A DNA stretch of 64,000 bases from Labrys monachus (GCF_030814655.1 NZ_JAUSVK010000001.1:4843001-4907000), one strand, 5' to 3'. Shown: positions 26,517-35,142, counted from the stretch's first letter. Numbers and translations are program-made. Notes: generated by a model not told the origin, from the letters alone.

Positions 26517-27382
26517 TCGGCGGCCATCCACCCCACCGCCCTCCCGGCGACGTGGATCCCGCCGCCCTGGCAGCGCGATACCCCGCCTATTTCCGGCCGT
26601 CCTGGCGGAATCGGGCGAAAGTCGGCGCGCTGGCTGCGGCCATGCTCGCCCTTCTGTTCCTCGCGATGGTCAGGCTCGAGATCACGCCCGAGCGCTTCGC
26701 CGCCGGTCTGCTGCGTCTCGGCACCTATGTCCGGCAGATGCTCCCGCCCGATTCGGAAGGACGGTTCTGGTTCTTCGTGGAGGCCCTCGTGCAGACGCTC
26801 GGCATCGCCTTCGCGGGGACGCTGACGGCTGCGATCCTGGCAGCGCCCGTGTCGTTCCTGGCAGCGCGCAACATCGTTCCCAACATCTTCGCGCATTTCG
26901 CCGTCCGGCGCGGCCTCGACGTGATCCGCTCCGTCGACGCGCTGATCTGGGCGCTGATCTGGATCAACGTCGTGGGTCTCGGCCCGTTCGCCGGCGTGCT
27001 GGCGATCATCTGCGTCGATTTCGGCGGGCTCGGCAAGCTGTTCTCGGAGGCGATCGAGGCCACCGACGCACGGGCGGGCGAAGGCGTGATCTCGACCGGC
27101 GGCAACCAGCTCCACCGCATCCGTTTCGCACTGATCCCGCAGGTCCTGCCGGTGATGGCGAGCCAGGTGCTCTACTTCTTCGAATCGAATGTCCGTTCGG
27201 CGACGATCATCGGCATCGTGGGAGCGGGCGGGGTCGGCCAATATCTCGCCGAGATGGTGCGCATGCTCGACCTCCAGCCCCTCGGCATCCTCGTCTTCAT
27301 GATCCTGGTCACCGTCGCGGTCATCGATCTGATCTCGTCGCGCATCCGCCTCGCCATCATCGGGCGGCCGCCGCGCAGCTGA
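26513..27382 (+). CDS. phnE: Phosphonate ABC transporter permease, second copy
   Basis: This 289-residue permease is homologous to the previous one, with EATDARAGEGVISTGGNQLH as the EAA loop and IVGAGGVGQYLAEM after it. The N-terminus holds the PAYFRPSWRNRAKVG stretch typical of the second PhnE. The ATG overlaps the first permease stop (ATGA). A phnC-phnD-phnE-phnE order is common in Rhizobiales. It ends the transporter operon and is convergent with the PsiF gene, 24 bp away. Confidence 0.93.
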   Translation: MIGGHPPHRPPGDVDPAALAARYPAYFRPSWRNRAKVGALAAAMLALLFLAMVRLEITPERFAAGLLRLGTYVRQMLPPDSEGRFWFFVEALVQTLGIAFAGTLTAAILAAPVSFLAARNIVPNIFAHFAVRRGLDVIRSVDALIWALIWINVVGLGPFAGVLAIICVDFGGLGKLFSEAIEATDARAGEGVISTGGNQLHRIRFALIPQVLPVMASQVLYFFESNVRSATIIGIVGAGGVGQYLAEMVRMLDLQPLGILVFMILVTVAVIDLISSRIRLAIIGRPPRS

Positions 27383-27406
27383 CGCGGCGGCGGCCCCGCG
27401 CCACGC

Positions 27407-27652
27407 CTATCCGCCGACGGCGTCGTTGGTGCATTTCTTGACGAAACTGGTCTTGGCCGCTCCCGAGAGCTTCTTAGCCGCAGCCTGGCTGTTGCAGGCC
27501 GTCGCCGCATCCCGCGCGCATTTCTTGCTGAAGCTGGTGAGGGCCGCCCCCGCCAGCTTCTTGTCGCTCGCCTGGCTCTTGCAGGTGGTGTCCGCCAGCG
27601 CGCTCGTGGCGAAGCAGGCCGAGACAAGCGCGATCGTGACCAGCCGGATCAT
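27407..27652 (-). CDS. PsiF-repeat protein
   Basis: This 81-residue secreted protein has a signal peptide (LVTIALVSACFATSALA) and two PsiF repeats, CKSQASDKKLAGAALTSFSKKC and a second one beginning CNSQAAAKKLSGAAKTSF; each has a CxxxA..KKL..A....F.KKC pattern. The E. coli homologue is phosphate-starvation inducible and of unknown function. ATG 27652 has AGGAGAA six bases upstream. Its place between the transporter and lyase genes agrees with a phosphorus-limitation role. Confidence 0.88.
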   Translation of the reverse strand: MIRLVTIALVSACFATSALADTTCKSQASDKKLAGAALTSFSKKCARDAATACNSQAAAKKLSGAAKTSFVKKCTNDAVGG

Positions 27653-27844
27653 GGTTGATTCTCCTGATAGGGTCCCCCCATATCGATGATGCCTGCGCCC
27701 ATCCGGCGCGTCGAGCACCATTTTGGCACGTTCCGGCTTTCGCGAACCGGCCCGGACCGCTATGAGCCTGCCGCGGGGACATTCCGGCGGCGCGATCGAT
27801 TTTCGGCGGTCTCCGGCATTCCGGCCCCGTGAAGGACCCTGACG

Positions 27845-28891
27845 ATGAACAAGCAAGCCAGCCTCCGGAGCGTATCCGATCTGGAGGGGCGCGGCCTCGT
27901 TCCCGCATCGCTGCGAGAGGAGATCGAGGAGGTCGCCCGCCGCTTCTCCGTCGCGGTGACGCCGGGCATGGCCGACCTGATGACCGGGCCGCCGGCCGGG
28001 GACCCGATCGCCGCGCAATTCGTTCCGACGGAACAGGAACTATTGTGGAGCCCGGAGGAACTGGACGACCCCATCGGCGACGAACCGTTCACGCCGGTGC
28101 GGGGCATCGTGCACCGCTATCCCGACCGGGTGCTGCTGAAGCCGCTGCATGTCTGCCCCGTCTATTGCCGCTTCTGCTTCCGCCGGGAGATGGTGGGGCC
28201 GGAAGGCGAGAACCTCACGCGGTCCGAACTGGATGCCGCGCTCGCCTATATCGCGGGCAACGCCAATATTTTCGAGGTCATCGTCACCGGAGGCGACCCC
28301 TTCATCCTGTCGCAGAGGCGGCTCCGGCAGATCATGTCCGCCCTCGCCGGGATCGAGCATGTCGGCGCCGTCCGCTTCCATACGCGCGTGCCGGTGGTGG
28401 CGCCCGAGATCGTCACCGACGATTTCGTGAAGAGCCTCGCCGGCCCCAAGGCGGTTTTCGTGGCGCTCCACGCCAATCATGTGCGCGAACTGAGCCCAGC
28501 GGCCCGCCAGGCCTGCGCCCGTCTCGTCGATGCGGGCATTCCGATGGTGAGCCAGACCGTGCTGCTGCGCGGCATCAACGACACGGCCGCCGATCTCTCC
28601 GCGCTGTTCCGGGCGCTGGTCGCCATGCGGATCAAGCCCTACTACCTGCATCATGGCGACCTGGCGAAGGGCACCCGCCATTTCCGGACGACGGTCGCGC
28701 AGGGCCAGGACCTGATGCGCGCCTTGCGCGGCTCGCTCACCGGCCTTGCCCAGCCGACCTATGTCCTCGACATTCCCGGCGGCCACGGCAAGGTTCCGAT
28801 CGGCCCAGCCTATGTGCAGCGGCAGGACGACGGCGCCTATGCCGTCACCGACCCGCAGGGACGGCTGCACGCCTACCGCGACGCGACCTGA
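27845..28891 (+). CDS. KamA/EpmB-like radical SAM aminomutase
   Basis: This 348-residue radical SAM enzyme has the CxxxCxxC cluster CPVYCRFCFRREMVG and the lysine 2,3-aminomutase stretches VTGGDPFILS, RFHTRVPVV and KPYYLHHGD, ending VPIGPAY. The lack of the N-terminal and C-terminal extensions of clostridial KamA fits the EpmB class, which isomerises lysine for EF-P modification. Neither epmA nor efp is in the window. It is divergent from the PsiF gene and convergent with phnF. The link to phosphorus metabolism, if any, is unknown. Confidence 0.85.
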   Translation: MNKQASLRSVSDLEGRGLVPASLREEIEEVARRFSVAVTPGMADLMTGPPAGDPIAAQFVPTEQELLWSPEELDDPIGDEPFTPVRGIVHRYPDRVLLKPLHVCPVYCRFCFRREMVGPEGENLTRSELDAALAYIAGNANIFEVIVTGGDPFILSQRRLRQIMSALAGIEHVGAVRFHTRVPVVAPEIVTDDFVKSLAGPKAVFVALHANHVRELSPAARQACARLVDAGIPMVSQTVLLRGINDTAADLSALFRALVAMRIKPYYLHHGDLAKGTRHFRTTVAQGQDLMRALRGSLTGLAQPTYVLDIPGGHGKVPIGPAYVQRQDDGAYAVTDPQGRLHAYRDAT

Positions 28892-28894
28892 TCC

Positions 28895-28916
28895 GGAGCG
28901 CGGACGTCCCCGCTCC
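28895..28916. repeat. GGAGCGCGGAC-type palindrome between convergent genes
   Basis: GGAGCGCGGACGTCCCCGCTCC is a near-perfect palindrome with one mismatched pair on each side. It fills the 27-bp gap between the KamA-like stop and the phnF stop, the same sort of position as the element at 1618. Confidence 0.55.
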
Positions 28917-28918
28917 TC

Positions 28919-29671
28919 TCAGCTCTGCACGACGATCTCAGTACGATCCGCCGCGAACAGGGCGCGGGTCGCCTGGATCGGCACGGCGTCGAGATCGACA
29001 TTGATGCTGTCGACGACCATCACCGGCCGGCCCGGGGCGAGATCGAGCCGCTCGGCTTCGCCGGGCAGCGCGATGCGGGCGCCGACCCGCGTCTCCAGGC
29101 GGCGGTAGTCGGCGACGCCGCAGGCGGCGAAGGCCGGGGTGATCGCCCCATGCAGGCGAAGCGCCGCTTCCAGGCCGGCAAAGCGCGGCAGCGGGACGAA
29201 GGAAAGGCCGAGCGTGAGCGGCACGCCGTCGGCCGAGCGCAGCGTGTCGAGGCGCAGCACGGGGTCGCCGGGCCGCAGCGCCAGCAGGGAGGCGATACGC
29301 TCGTCGGCGCGGACATGGGCCGCCGCGAGAAGCGCTGCGCCCGGCTCGCGCCCCTCCCGCGCGACATTCTGGGTGAAGCGGGTCTGCGGACCGATGGGAT
29401 AAGGAAGGCGCCGGGCCTCGACGAAGGTGCCCCGGCCCTGCGTGGCGCGCACCAGGCCCTTCACGGTGAGTTCGGCCAGGGCCCGGCGCACGGTATGGCG
29501 ATTGACGGCGAAGCGCTCGGCGAGCAGCGTCTCGGCCGGCAGCTGGCTGCCGGCCATCAGCGTGCCGCCGGTGATATCCGCCTCCAGCGCATCGGCGATC
29601 TTGCGCCAGGCGGCGATGCCGTCGCGGCGCGGCGCGGCGATAAAATCCTGGGCGGTGCGGGAAACTGTCAT
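28919..29671 (-). CDS. phnF: Phosphonate operon GntR/HutC-family regulator
   Basis: This 250-residue repressor has an N-terminal winged helix (LPAETLLAERFAVNRHTVRRALAELTVKGLV) and a C-terminal UTRA effector domain. It is divergent from phnG, and an 18-bp perfect dyad lies in the 66-bp gap. PhnF repressors of this family control phn operons by binding such dyads. It probably responds to a phosphonate or phosphate metabolite, which is inference. Confidence 0.92.
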   Translation of the reverse strand: MTVSRTAQDFIAAPRRDGIAAWRKIADALEADITGGTLMAGSQLPAETLLAERFAVNRHTVRRALAELTVKGLVRATQGRGTFVEARRLPYPIGPQTRFTQNVAREGREPGAALLAAAHVRADERIASLLALRPGDPVLRLDTLRSADGVPLTLGLSFVPLPRFAGLEAALRLHGAITPAFAACGVADYRRLETRVGARIALPGEAERLDLAPGRPVMVVDSINVDLDAVPIQATRALFAADRTEIVVQS

Positions 29672-29699
29672 ACCGGTGTTGCGCTGTTGGTCATATAGT

Positions 29700-29717
29700 T
29701 GTCTATATCATTAGACA
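29700..29717. promoter_or_regulatory. PhnF operator in the phnF-phnG gap
   Basis: TGTCTA (29700-29705), TATCAT, TAGACA (29712-29717) is a perfect inverted repeat with six-base arms. Its location between divergent phnF and phnG and its TCTA/TAGA arms fit a GntR/HutC-type site. An overlapping 11-bp-spaced pair, TGGTCAT then TTGTCTA (29688-29705), could also be a degenerate Pho box. Confidence 0.7.
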
Positions 29718-29737
29718 TCTAAAGCGAAAAGCTCGAC

Positions 29738-30220
29738 ATGGATCTGGCCGTGACTGAGATCGCACCGAACGTTCACATCACCATGACGGATGCGCGCCGG
29801 GCCGCGATGCGCCTCTGCGCCCATGCCTGCTGCGCCGAGCTCGACCAGGCGCTGGAGCGGCTGGCGCCGGTGCCGGCCCATGACGTCCTGAGGACGCCGC
29901 AGACCGGCCTCGTCATGCTGCAGGGCCGCATCGGCGGCGACGGGGGCCCCTTCAACCTGGGGGAGGCCAGCGCCTCGCGGGCGACGATCCGCCTCGCCGG
30001 CGGCGAGATCGGCTTTGCCTATCACCTCGGCCGGGACCTCGCGAAGGCGACGGCCGCCGCCGTCCTCGACGCGCTCTGGCAGGACGACAGCCGGCGGCAG
30101 GCCGTGGAGGCCGCGCTCCGGCCGGTCGCCGAGCGGCTTGCCGCCGAGGCGGACCGCACCGCCCGCCGGACCGCGGCGACCAGGGTCAATTTCTTCACGA
30201 TGGTGCGGGGAGACGACTGA
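29738..30220 (+). CDS. phnG: C-P lyase subunit PhnG
   Basis: This 160-residue protein has the PhnG landmarks DVLRTPQTGLVMLQGRIGGDG, FNLGEASASRATIRL and GFAYHLGRD. PhnG forms the PhnGHIJ core complex with PhnH and PhnI, which attaches the phosphonate to the ribose C1 of ATP. It is the first gene of the lyase operon and its stop shares one base with the phnH start. It is controlled by the PhnF operator upstream. Confidence 0.93.
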   Translation: MDLAVTEIAPNVHITMTDARRAAMRLCAHACCAELDQALERLAPVPAHDVLRTPQTGLVMLQGRIGGDGGPFNLGEASASRATIRLAGGEIGFAYHLGRDLAKATAAAVLDALWQDDSRRQAVEAALRPVAERLAAEADRTARRTAATRVNFFTMVRGDD

Positions 30221-30822
30221 TGCCCGATTCCGCCTTCGCGTCCGGCTTCACGGACGCTCCCCTCGAATCGCAGGCCGTCTTCCGCGCCTGCATGGCGGCG
30301 CTGTCGCGGCCGGCGACCCTGCAGCCGCTCGCCGCAGGCGTGGCGCCGCCCGCGCCGCTGACGCCCGAACTCGCCGCGGTGGCGCTGGCGCTGGCCGATC
30401 ATGAAGCCCCCCTCTGGCTCGATGCCGCCCTCGCAGCGGAACCCGCCGTGCGGCGCTATCTCGCCTTCCACACCGGGGCGCGCTTCGTGGCGGATCCGGC
30501 CGACGCCGCCTTCGCGCTGATCGCCGAGGCGCGGCACTGCCCGGCTTTCGCGGTCTTCGCCGCCGGCAGCGACGAATATCCCGACCGCTCGACCACCCTG
30601 GTCATCGCCGTCGACCGGTTGAGCACGGGCACGGACCTCGTCTTCTCCGGCCCCGGCATCAAGGGCCGGGCGGGCCTCGCCGCGGCGCCGCTGCCGGCGG
30701 ACTTCGAGGCGGAGCTGGCGGCCAACCACGCCTCCTTCCCGCGCGGCATCGACCTTTTCCTCGTGTCGGACGGCATCGTCGCGGCGCTGCCGCGCTCGTC
30801 GAAACTCATCGGGGAGGCCTGA
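30220..30822 (+). CDS. phnH: C-P lyase subunit PhnH
   Basis: This 200-residue protein has the family's FTDAPLESQAVFRACMAALS near the start and LVFSGPGIKGRAG in the second half, plus GIDLFLVSDGIVAALPRS near the end. PhnH is a PLP-transferase-like fold protein lacking PLP chemistry and is a structural member of the PhnGHIJ core. It follows phnG with a one-base overlap and precedes phnI by two bases. Confidence 0.93.
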   Translation: MPDSAFASGFTDAPLESQAVFRACMAALSRPATLQPLAAGVAPPAPLTPELAAVALALADHEAPLWLDAALAAEPAVRRYLAFHTGARFVADPADAAFALIAEARHCPAFAVFAAGSDEYPDRSTTLVIAVDRLSTGTDLVFSGPGIKGRAGLAAAPLPADFEAELAANHASFPRGIDLFLVSDGIVAALPRSSKLIGEA

Positions 30823-30824
30823 TC

Positions 30825-31919
30825 GTGTATGTCGCCGTCAAGGGTGGCGAAGAAGCCATCGACAATGCCCATCGCCTGCTCGCCCATGTCCGCCGCGGTG
30901 ACGAGGCCGTGCCGGACCTCACGCCCGAACAGATCCGCGAGCAGCTCGGCCTCGGCGTCGACCGCGTCATGGCGGAGGGCTCGCTCTATGACCGCGATCT
31001 CGCGGCGCTCGCCGTCAAGCAGGCGCGGGGCGACCTCGTCGAGGCGGTCTTCCTGGTGCGGGCCTACCGCACCACCCTGCCCCGCTTCGGCACCTCCGTG
31101 CCGCTCGACACCGCCGCGATGGCCCTGCGCCGGCGCATCTCCGCCACCTTCAAGGACCTGCCGGGCGGGCAGGTCCTCGGGCCGACCTTCGACTACACCC
31201 ACCGGCTGATCGACTTCATGCTCGCGGCCGGGGCGGACGTCGAACGGCCGCTGGAGAAGCCGGCCGACGGCGGCGCCGTGCCGCGCGTCACCGACCTTCT
31301 CGGTGACGAAGACCTGATCGAGCGCAACGCCGAGCCGCGGACCGACGCCGCCGTCGGCGACATGACGCGCGAGCCGCTGGAATTTCCGGCCGATCGCGAC
31401 CTGCGCCTGCAGGCCCTGGCGCGCGGCGACGAGGGCTTCCTGCTGTCGCTCGCCTATTCGACCCAGCGCGGCTATGGCCGCACCCACCCCTTCGTCGGCG
31501 AGATCCGCCTCGGCGAGGTCGAGGTCGAATTCGTGCCGGAGGAACTCGGCTTCGCGGTGCCGATGGGCAGCATCACCCTCACCGAATGCCAGATGGTCAA
31601 CCAGTTCGCCGGATCCGCCGAGGCACCGCCGCAGTTCACGCGCGGCTACGGCCTCGTCTACGGCCAGGCCGAGCGCAAGGCGATGTCGATGGCGCTGGTC
31701 GACCGCTCGCTGCGCGCCCGCGACTTCGGCGAGACCGTCGCCTCCCCGGCCCAGGACGAGGAATTCGTGCTCTCCCATTGCGACAATGTGCAGGCGACCG
31801 GCTTCGTCGAGCATCTCAAGCTGCCGCATTATGTCGACTTCCAGGCCGAGCTCGACCTGGTGCGGCGCCTGCGGGCCGAGCATGCCGCGCGCCACGCCGC
31901 GAAGGAGGCCGCCGAATGA
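30825..31919 (+). CDS. phnI: C-P lyase subunit PhnI
   Basis: This 364-residue protein starts with GTG behind GGGGAGG. The family start YVAVKGGEEAIDNAHRLL and the stretches RAYRTTLPRFGTS, FAVPMGSITLTECQMVNQFAG and EFVLSHCDNVQATGFVEHLK are present. PhnI, with its nucleosidase activity on purine nucleotides, displaces adenine from ATP so that phosphonate can be joined to ribose. It overlaps phnJ by four bases. Confidence 0.95.
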   Translation: MYVAVKGGEEAIDNAHRLLAHVRRGDEAVPDLTPEQIREQLGLGVDRVMAEGSLYDRDLAALAVKQARGDLVEAVFLVRAYRTTLPRFGTSVPLDTAAMALRRRISATFKDLPGGQVLGPTFDYTHRLIDFMLAAGADVERPLEKPADGGAVPRVTDLLGDEDLIERNAEPRTDAAVGDMTREPLEFPADRDLRLQALARGDEGFLLSLAYSTQRGYGRTHPFVGEIRLGEVEVEFVPEELGFAVPMGSITLTECQMVNQFAGSAEAPPQFTRGYGLVYGQAERKAMSMALVDRSLRARDFGETVASPAQDEEFVLSHCDNVQATGFVEHLKLPHYVDFQAELDLVRRLRAEHAARHAAKEAAE

Positions 31920-32839
31920 GTGCCGAACCGACGAGCCGGCCCGGCCACATGGCCCAGGGCTACAACTTCGCCTATCTCGACGAGCAGACCAAGCGCATGA
32001 TCCGCCGGGCGATCCTCAAGGCGATCGCCATCCCCGGCTATCAGGTCCCCTTCGCCTCGCGCGAGATGCCGATGCCCTATGGCTGGGGCACCGGCGGCGT
32101 GCAGGTGACGGCAGCGGTGATCGGGCCGGACGACGTGCTCAAGGTCATCGACCAGGGCGCCGACGACACCACCAATGCCGTCTCGATCCGCCGCTTCTTC
32201 GCCAAGACGGCCGGCGTCGCCACCACGACCTCGACCGCCGAGGCCACCATCATCCAGACGCGGCACCGCGTACCGGAGACGGCGCTGAAGCCGGACCAGA
32301 TCCTCGTCTACCAGGTGCCCATCCCCGAGCCGCTGCGCTTCCTGGAGCCGCGCGAGACCGAGACCCGCAAGCTGCATGCCCTCGCCGATTACGGGCTGAT
32401 GCATGTCAAGCTCTATGAGGACATCGCCCGCCACGGCCATATCGCCACCACCTACGCCTATCCGGTCGAGGTCGCCGGGCGCTATGTGATGGATCCCTCC
32501 CCCACGCCGAAATTCGACAATCCCAAGCTCGACGACTGCGAGGCGCTGCAATTGTTCGGCGCCGGCCGCGAGAAGCGCATCTATGCGGTACCGCCGCACA
32601 CCGCCGTCCGCAGCCTCGATTTCGAGGACCATCCCTTCACCGTGCAGGAATTCAGCCAGCCCTGCGCGCTGTGCGCCGCGACGGCCGTCTATCTCGACGA
32701 AGTCGTGCTCGACGATCGCGGCGGACGCATGTTCGTCTGCTCGGACACCGATCATTGCGAGAAGCGGCGGGCCGAGGGCCACAAGGGCGCGATGCTGGGC
32801 GAGGCGCCGGACGCGCTCGCCGGAGGCGGCCATGGCTGA
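31916..32839 (+). CDS. phnJ: C-P lyase catalytic subunit PhnJ (radical SAM)
   Basis: This 307-residue enzyme breaks the carbon-phosphorus bond. Cysteines 250, 253, 275 and 281 have the same spacing as E. coli C241, C244, C266 and C272, the iron-sulfur and active-site set. Gly41 in AIPGYQVPF corresponds to the radical-bearing Gly32. The enzyme therefore looks intact. AAGGAGG lies before ATG 31916, which overlaps the phnI stop. The remaining phn genes resume only after a 337-bp hairpin-rich gap. Confidence 0.96.
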   Translation: MSAEPTSRPGHMAQGYNFAYLDEQTKRMIRRAILKAIAIPGYQVPFASREMPMPYGWGTGGVQVTAAVIGPDDVLKVIDQGADDTTNAVSIRRFFAKTAGVATTTSTAEATIIQTRHRVPETALKPDQILVYQVPIPEPLRFLEPRETETRKLHALADYGLMHVKLYEDIARHGHIATTYAYPVEVAGRYVMDPSPTPKFDNPKLDDCEALQLFGAGREKRIYAVPPHTAVRSLDFEDHPFTVQEFSQPCALCAATAVYLDEVVLDDRGGRMFVCSDTDHCEKRRAEGHKGAMLGEAPDALAGGGHG

Positions 32840-32878
32840 GGCGGATGCGTTCATGGGCGCCATGCAGAGCGCAATCTT

Positions 32879-33137
32879 CCTTCTCCCGAATGGGAGAAGG
32901 TGGCGCGGAGCGCCGGATGAGGGCCTGACGTTCGACAATTCGAATACGGCCATCGAGCTCTCTTCGCTGAAGTTCAGGCCCTCATCTCCCTGCCGGTACC
33001 CCAAGCATTTCCGGAGGAAATGCGGAGTCCCGGCCCGGGAGAAGGCGCTTGATCCTCTTGGCCTCCCACCCGCGGCCGTCGGCGCCCACCCGCCTGCGCC
33101 GCGCGGCGAGGAAGGGCGGACGGGACGTCCGCGCTCC
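32879..33137. repeat. Mosaic of palindromic elements inside the phn operon
   Basis: Four dyads lie here. CCTTCTCCC/GGGAGAAGG (32879-32900) has nine pairs and a four-base loop. GATGAGGGCCTGA (32916-32928) pairs with TCAGGCCCTCATC (32974-32986), 13 pairs. GCATTTCC/GGAAATGC (33005-33023) has a three-base loop. GCGGAC/GTCCGC (33116-33132) follows. The first two look like a REP-type element widespread in proteobacteria. The 32840-33176 gap holds no gene. Confidence 0.75.
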
Positions 33138-33176
33138 CGGGAAGGCAATCGCTCCCTTCGATCGGATTTCAGCTAG

Positions 33177-33653
33177 ATGTGCTCCTCGTCAGACCCTTCC
33201 CTCCTCGTCCGGCCCGGTGGCGAAGCCGACCTGCCGGCGGTGCTCGCCCTGTACGGCCAACCCGATTTCAATGGCGACAACATCCTGTCGCTGGACGAAG
33301 CCAAGGCCAAGCTGGCACGCTTTGCCGCCTATCCGGACTACACGCTCTATGTCGCCGAACGCGATGGCACGGTGGTCGGCACGTTCTGCCTGATGATCAT
33401 CGACAATATCGCACGGCGCGGCCGCTTCTCGGGGCTGATCGAGGCGGTCGTCGTGGCATCCGGCCGGCAGGGCGAGGGCCTCGGCAAGGCCATGCTCCGC
33501 CGCGCCATCGCGATGGCCGGCGAGAAGGGGTGCTACAAGGTCGCCCTGTCCTCCGGCTTCAAGACCGCCAACGCCCATGCCTTCTATGATTCGCTCGGCT
33601 TCGAGCGGCATGGCATCTCCTTCCTCCTGCCCCTGCCGGAGCCCTCGGCATGA
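33177..33653 (+). CDS. GNAT-family N-acetyltransferase of the phn operon
   Basis: This 158-residue GNAT protein has the acetyl-CoA loop SGRQGEGLGKAMLRRA and the family end NAHAFYDSLGFERHGISFLL. It overlaps phnK by four bases and so belongs to the lyase operon. PhnO of E. coli acetylates aminoalkylphosphonates and occupies a similar place, but this protein shares only the fold-level features I can see, so PhnO function is inference. There is no good ribosome site before ATG 33177; the true start could be slightly downstream. Confidence 0.82.
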   Translation: MCSSSDPSLLVRPGGEADLPAVLALYGQPDFNGDNILSLDEAKAKLARFAAYPDYTLYVAERDGTVVGTFCLMIIDNIARRGRFSGLIEAVVVASGRQGEGLGKAMLRRAIAMAGEKGCYKVALSSGFKTANAHAFYDSLGFERHGISFLLPLPEPSA

Positions 33654-34432
33654 CGATGCAAGAAGAGCCCCTCCTCCGGGCACGCGGCTTGACCAAGCAT
33701 TACGGCGTCCGCCTCGGCTGCGCCGACGTCTCCTTCGACCTCCACGAGGGCGAGGTCCTCGCCGTCGTCGGCGAATCGGGGTCAGGCAAGTCGACGCTGC
33801 TGGGCCTCCTCTCCAGCGAGCTGGAGCCGACCGCCGGACACGTCGATTACCGCATGCGCGACGGCGTCACGCGGGACCTGTTCTCGCTCAGCGAGGCGGA
33901 ACGGCGCTTCCTCCTGCGCACCGACTGGGGCTTCGTGCGCCAGGACGCCCGGGACGGCCTGCGCATGGGCGTTTCGGCCGGCGCCAATGTCGGCGAGCGG
34001 CTGATGGCGGTGGGCGCCCGCCATTACGGCCGCATCCGCGAGGCCGCGGTCGACTGGCTCGGCCGGGTCGAGATCGAGGCCGGCCGCATCGACGACCTGC
34101 CGACCAGCTTCTCGGGCGGCATGCGCCAGCGCCTGCAGATCGCCCGCAATCTCGTCACCCGCCCCCGCCTCGTCTTCATGGACGAGCCGACCTCCGGCCT
34201 CGACGTTTCGGTGCAGGCCCGCCTGCTCGACCTCCTGCGCGGCCTCGTCGCCGATCTCGGCATCGCCGTGGTCATCGTCACCCACGATCTTGCCGTCGCA
34301 CGGCTGTTATCCCATCGTATCATGGTGATGAAGCAGGGCCGCGTGATCGAGACCGGGCTGACGGACCAGGTCCTGGACGATCCGCACGAAGCCTATACGC
34401 AGCTTCTGGTTTCCTCGGTGCTGGCAGCATGA
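33650..34432 (+). CDS. phnK: C-P lyase ABC-like ATPase PhnK
   Basis: This 260-residue ABC-family ATPase has Walker A GESGSGKSTLLG, signature FSGGMRQRLQIARNL, Walker B LVFMDEPTSGLDV and the switch His in VTHDLAVA. PhnK binds the PhnGHIJ core at PhnJ and is not a transporter component. It overlaps the GNAT gene and phnL by four bases each. Confidence 0.94.
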   Translation: MTMQEEPLLRARGLTKHYGVRLGCADVSFDLHEGEVLAVVGESGSGKSTLLGLLSSELEPTAGHVDYRMRDGVTRDLFSLSEAERRFLLRTDWGFVRQDARDGLRMGVSAGANVGERLMAVGARHYGRIREAAVDWLGRVEIEAGRIDDLPTSFSGGMRQRLQIARNLVTRPRLVFMDEPTSGLDVSVQARLLDLLRGLVADLGIAVVIVTHDLAVARLLSHRIMVMKQGRVIETGLTDQVLDDPHEAYTQLLVSSVLAA

Positions 34433-35142
34433 GCAATTCCCCTCCCTTCCTCGCCCTCGAGGCGGTCGGCAAGAGCTTCACCCTCCATCTGCAGGGCGGC
34501 CAGCGCATCGGCGTGATGCGCGATGTCGGCTTCGCGGTGATGCCGGGCGAATGCGTGGTGCTCGGCGGCCCGTCGGGCGCCGGCAAATCCTCGATCCTGA
34601 AGATGATCTACGGCAATTACCGCTGCGACCAGGGCCGCATCCTCCTGCGCGACGGCGACGAGGAGGTCGACGTCGCCAGCGCCGCGCCGCGCCGCATCCT
34701 CGCCTTGCGCCGGGACGTCATGGGCTATGTCAGCCAGTTCCTGCGCGTCATCCCCCGCGTGCCGGCGCTCGCCATCGTCGCCGACGCGGCCCGCGAGGCC
34801 GGCCTCGGCGCCGAGGAGGCGACCGCCCGCGCCAGGCGCCTGCTGAGCCTGCTCAACGTGCCCGAAAGGCTGTGGGGCCTGCCGCCGGCAACCTTTTCCG
34901 GCGGCGAGCAGCAGCGCGTCAACATCGCGCGCGGCCTCGCCCCGGACCGTCCGCTCCTCCTGCTCGACGAGCCGACCGCCTCGCTCGATGCCGCCAACCG
35001 CGCCGTCGTCGTCGACCTCGTGCAGGAGAAGAAGCAAAAAGGCGTCGCCATCGTCGGCATCTTCCACGATGAAGATGTCCGCGGACGGGTCGCCGACCGC
35101 ATCGTCGACGTCACCCGTTTCTCGCCTTCGCCGGCCGCCTGA
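34429..35142 (+). CDS. phnL: C-P lyase ABC-like ATPase PhnL
   Basis: This 237-residue ATPase has Walker A GPSGAGKSSILK, signature FSGGEQQRVNIARGL and Walker B LLLLDEPTASLDA. The PhnL-specific stretches VGKSFTLHLQGGQRIGVM and VSQFLRVIPRVPAL set it apart from PhnK. It acts with PhnK on the lyase core. ATG 34429 overlaps the phnK stop; phnM follows after 17 bp. Confidence 0.94.
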   Translation: MSNSPPFLALEAVGKSFTLHLQGGQRIGVMRDVGFAVMPGECVVLGGPSGAGKSSILKMIYGNYRCDQGRILLRDGDEEVDVASAAPRRILALRRDVMGYVSQFLRVIPRVPALAIVADAAREAGLGAEEATARARRLLSLLNVPERLWGLPPATFSGGEQQRVNIARGLAPDRPLLLLDEPTASLDAANRAVVVDLVQEKKQKGVAIVGIFHDEDVRGRVADRIVDVTRFSPSPAA

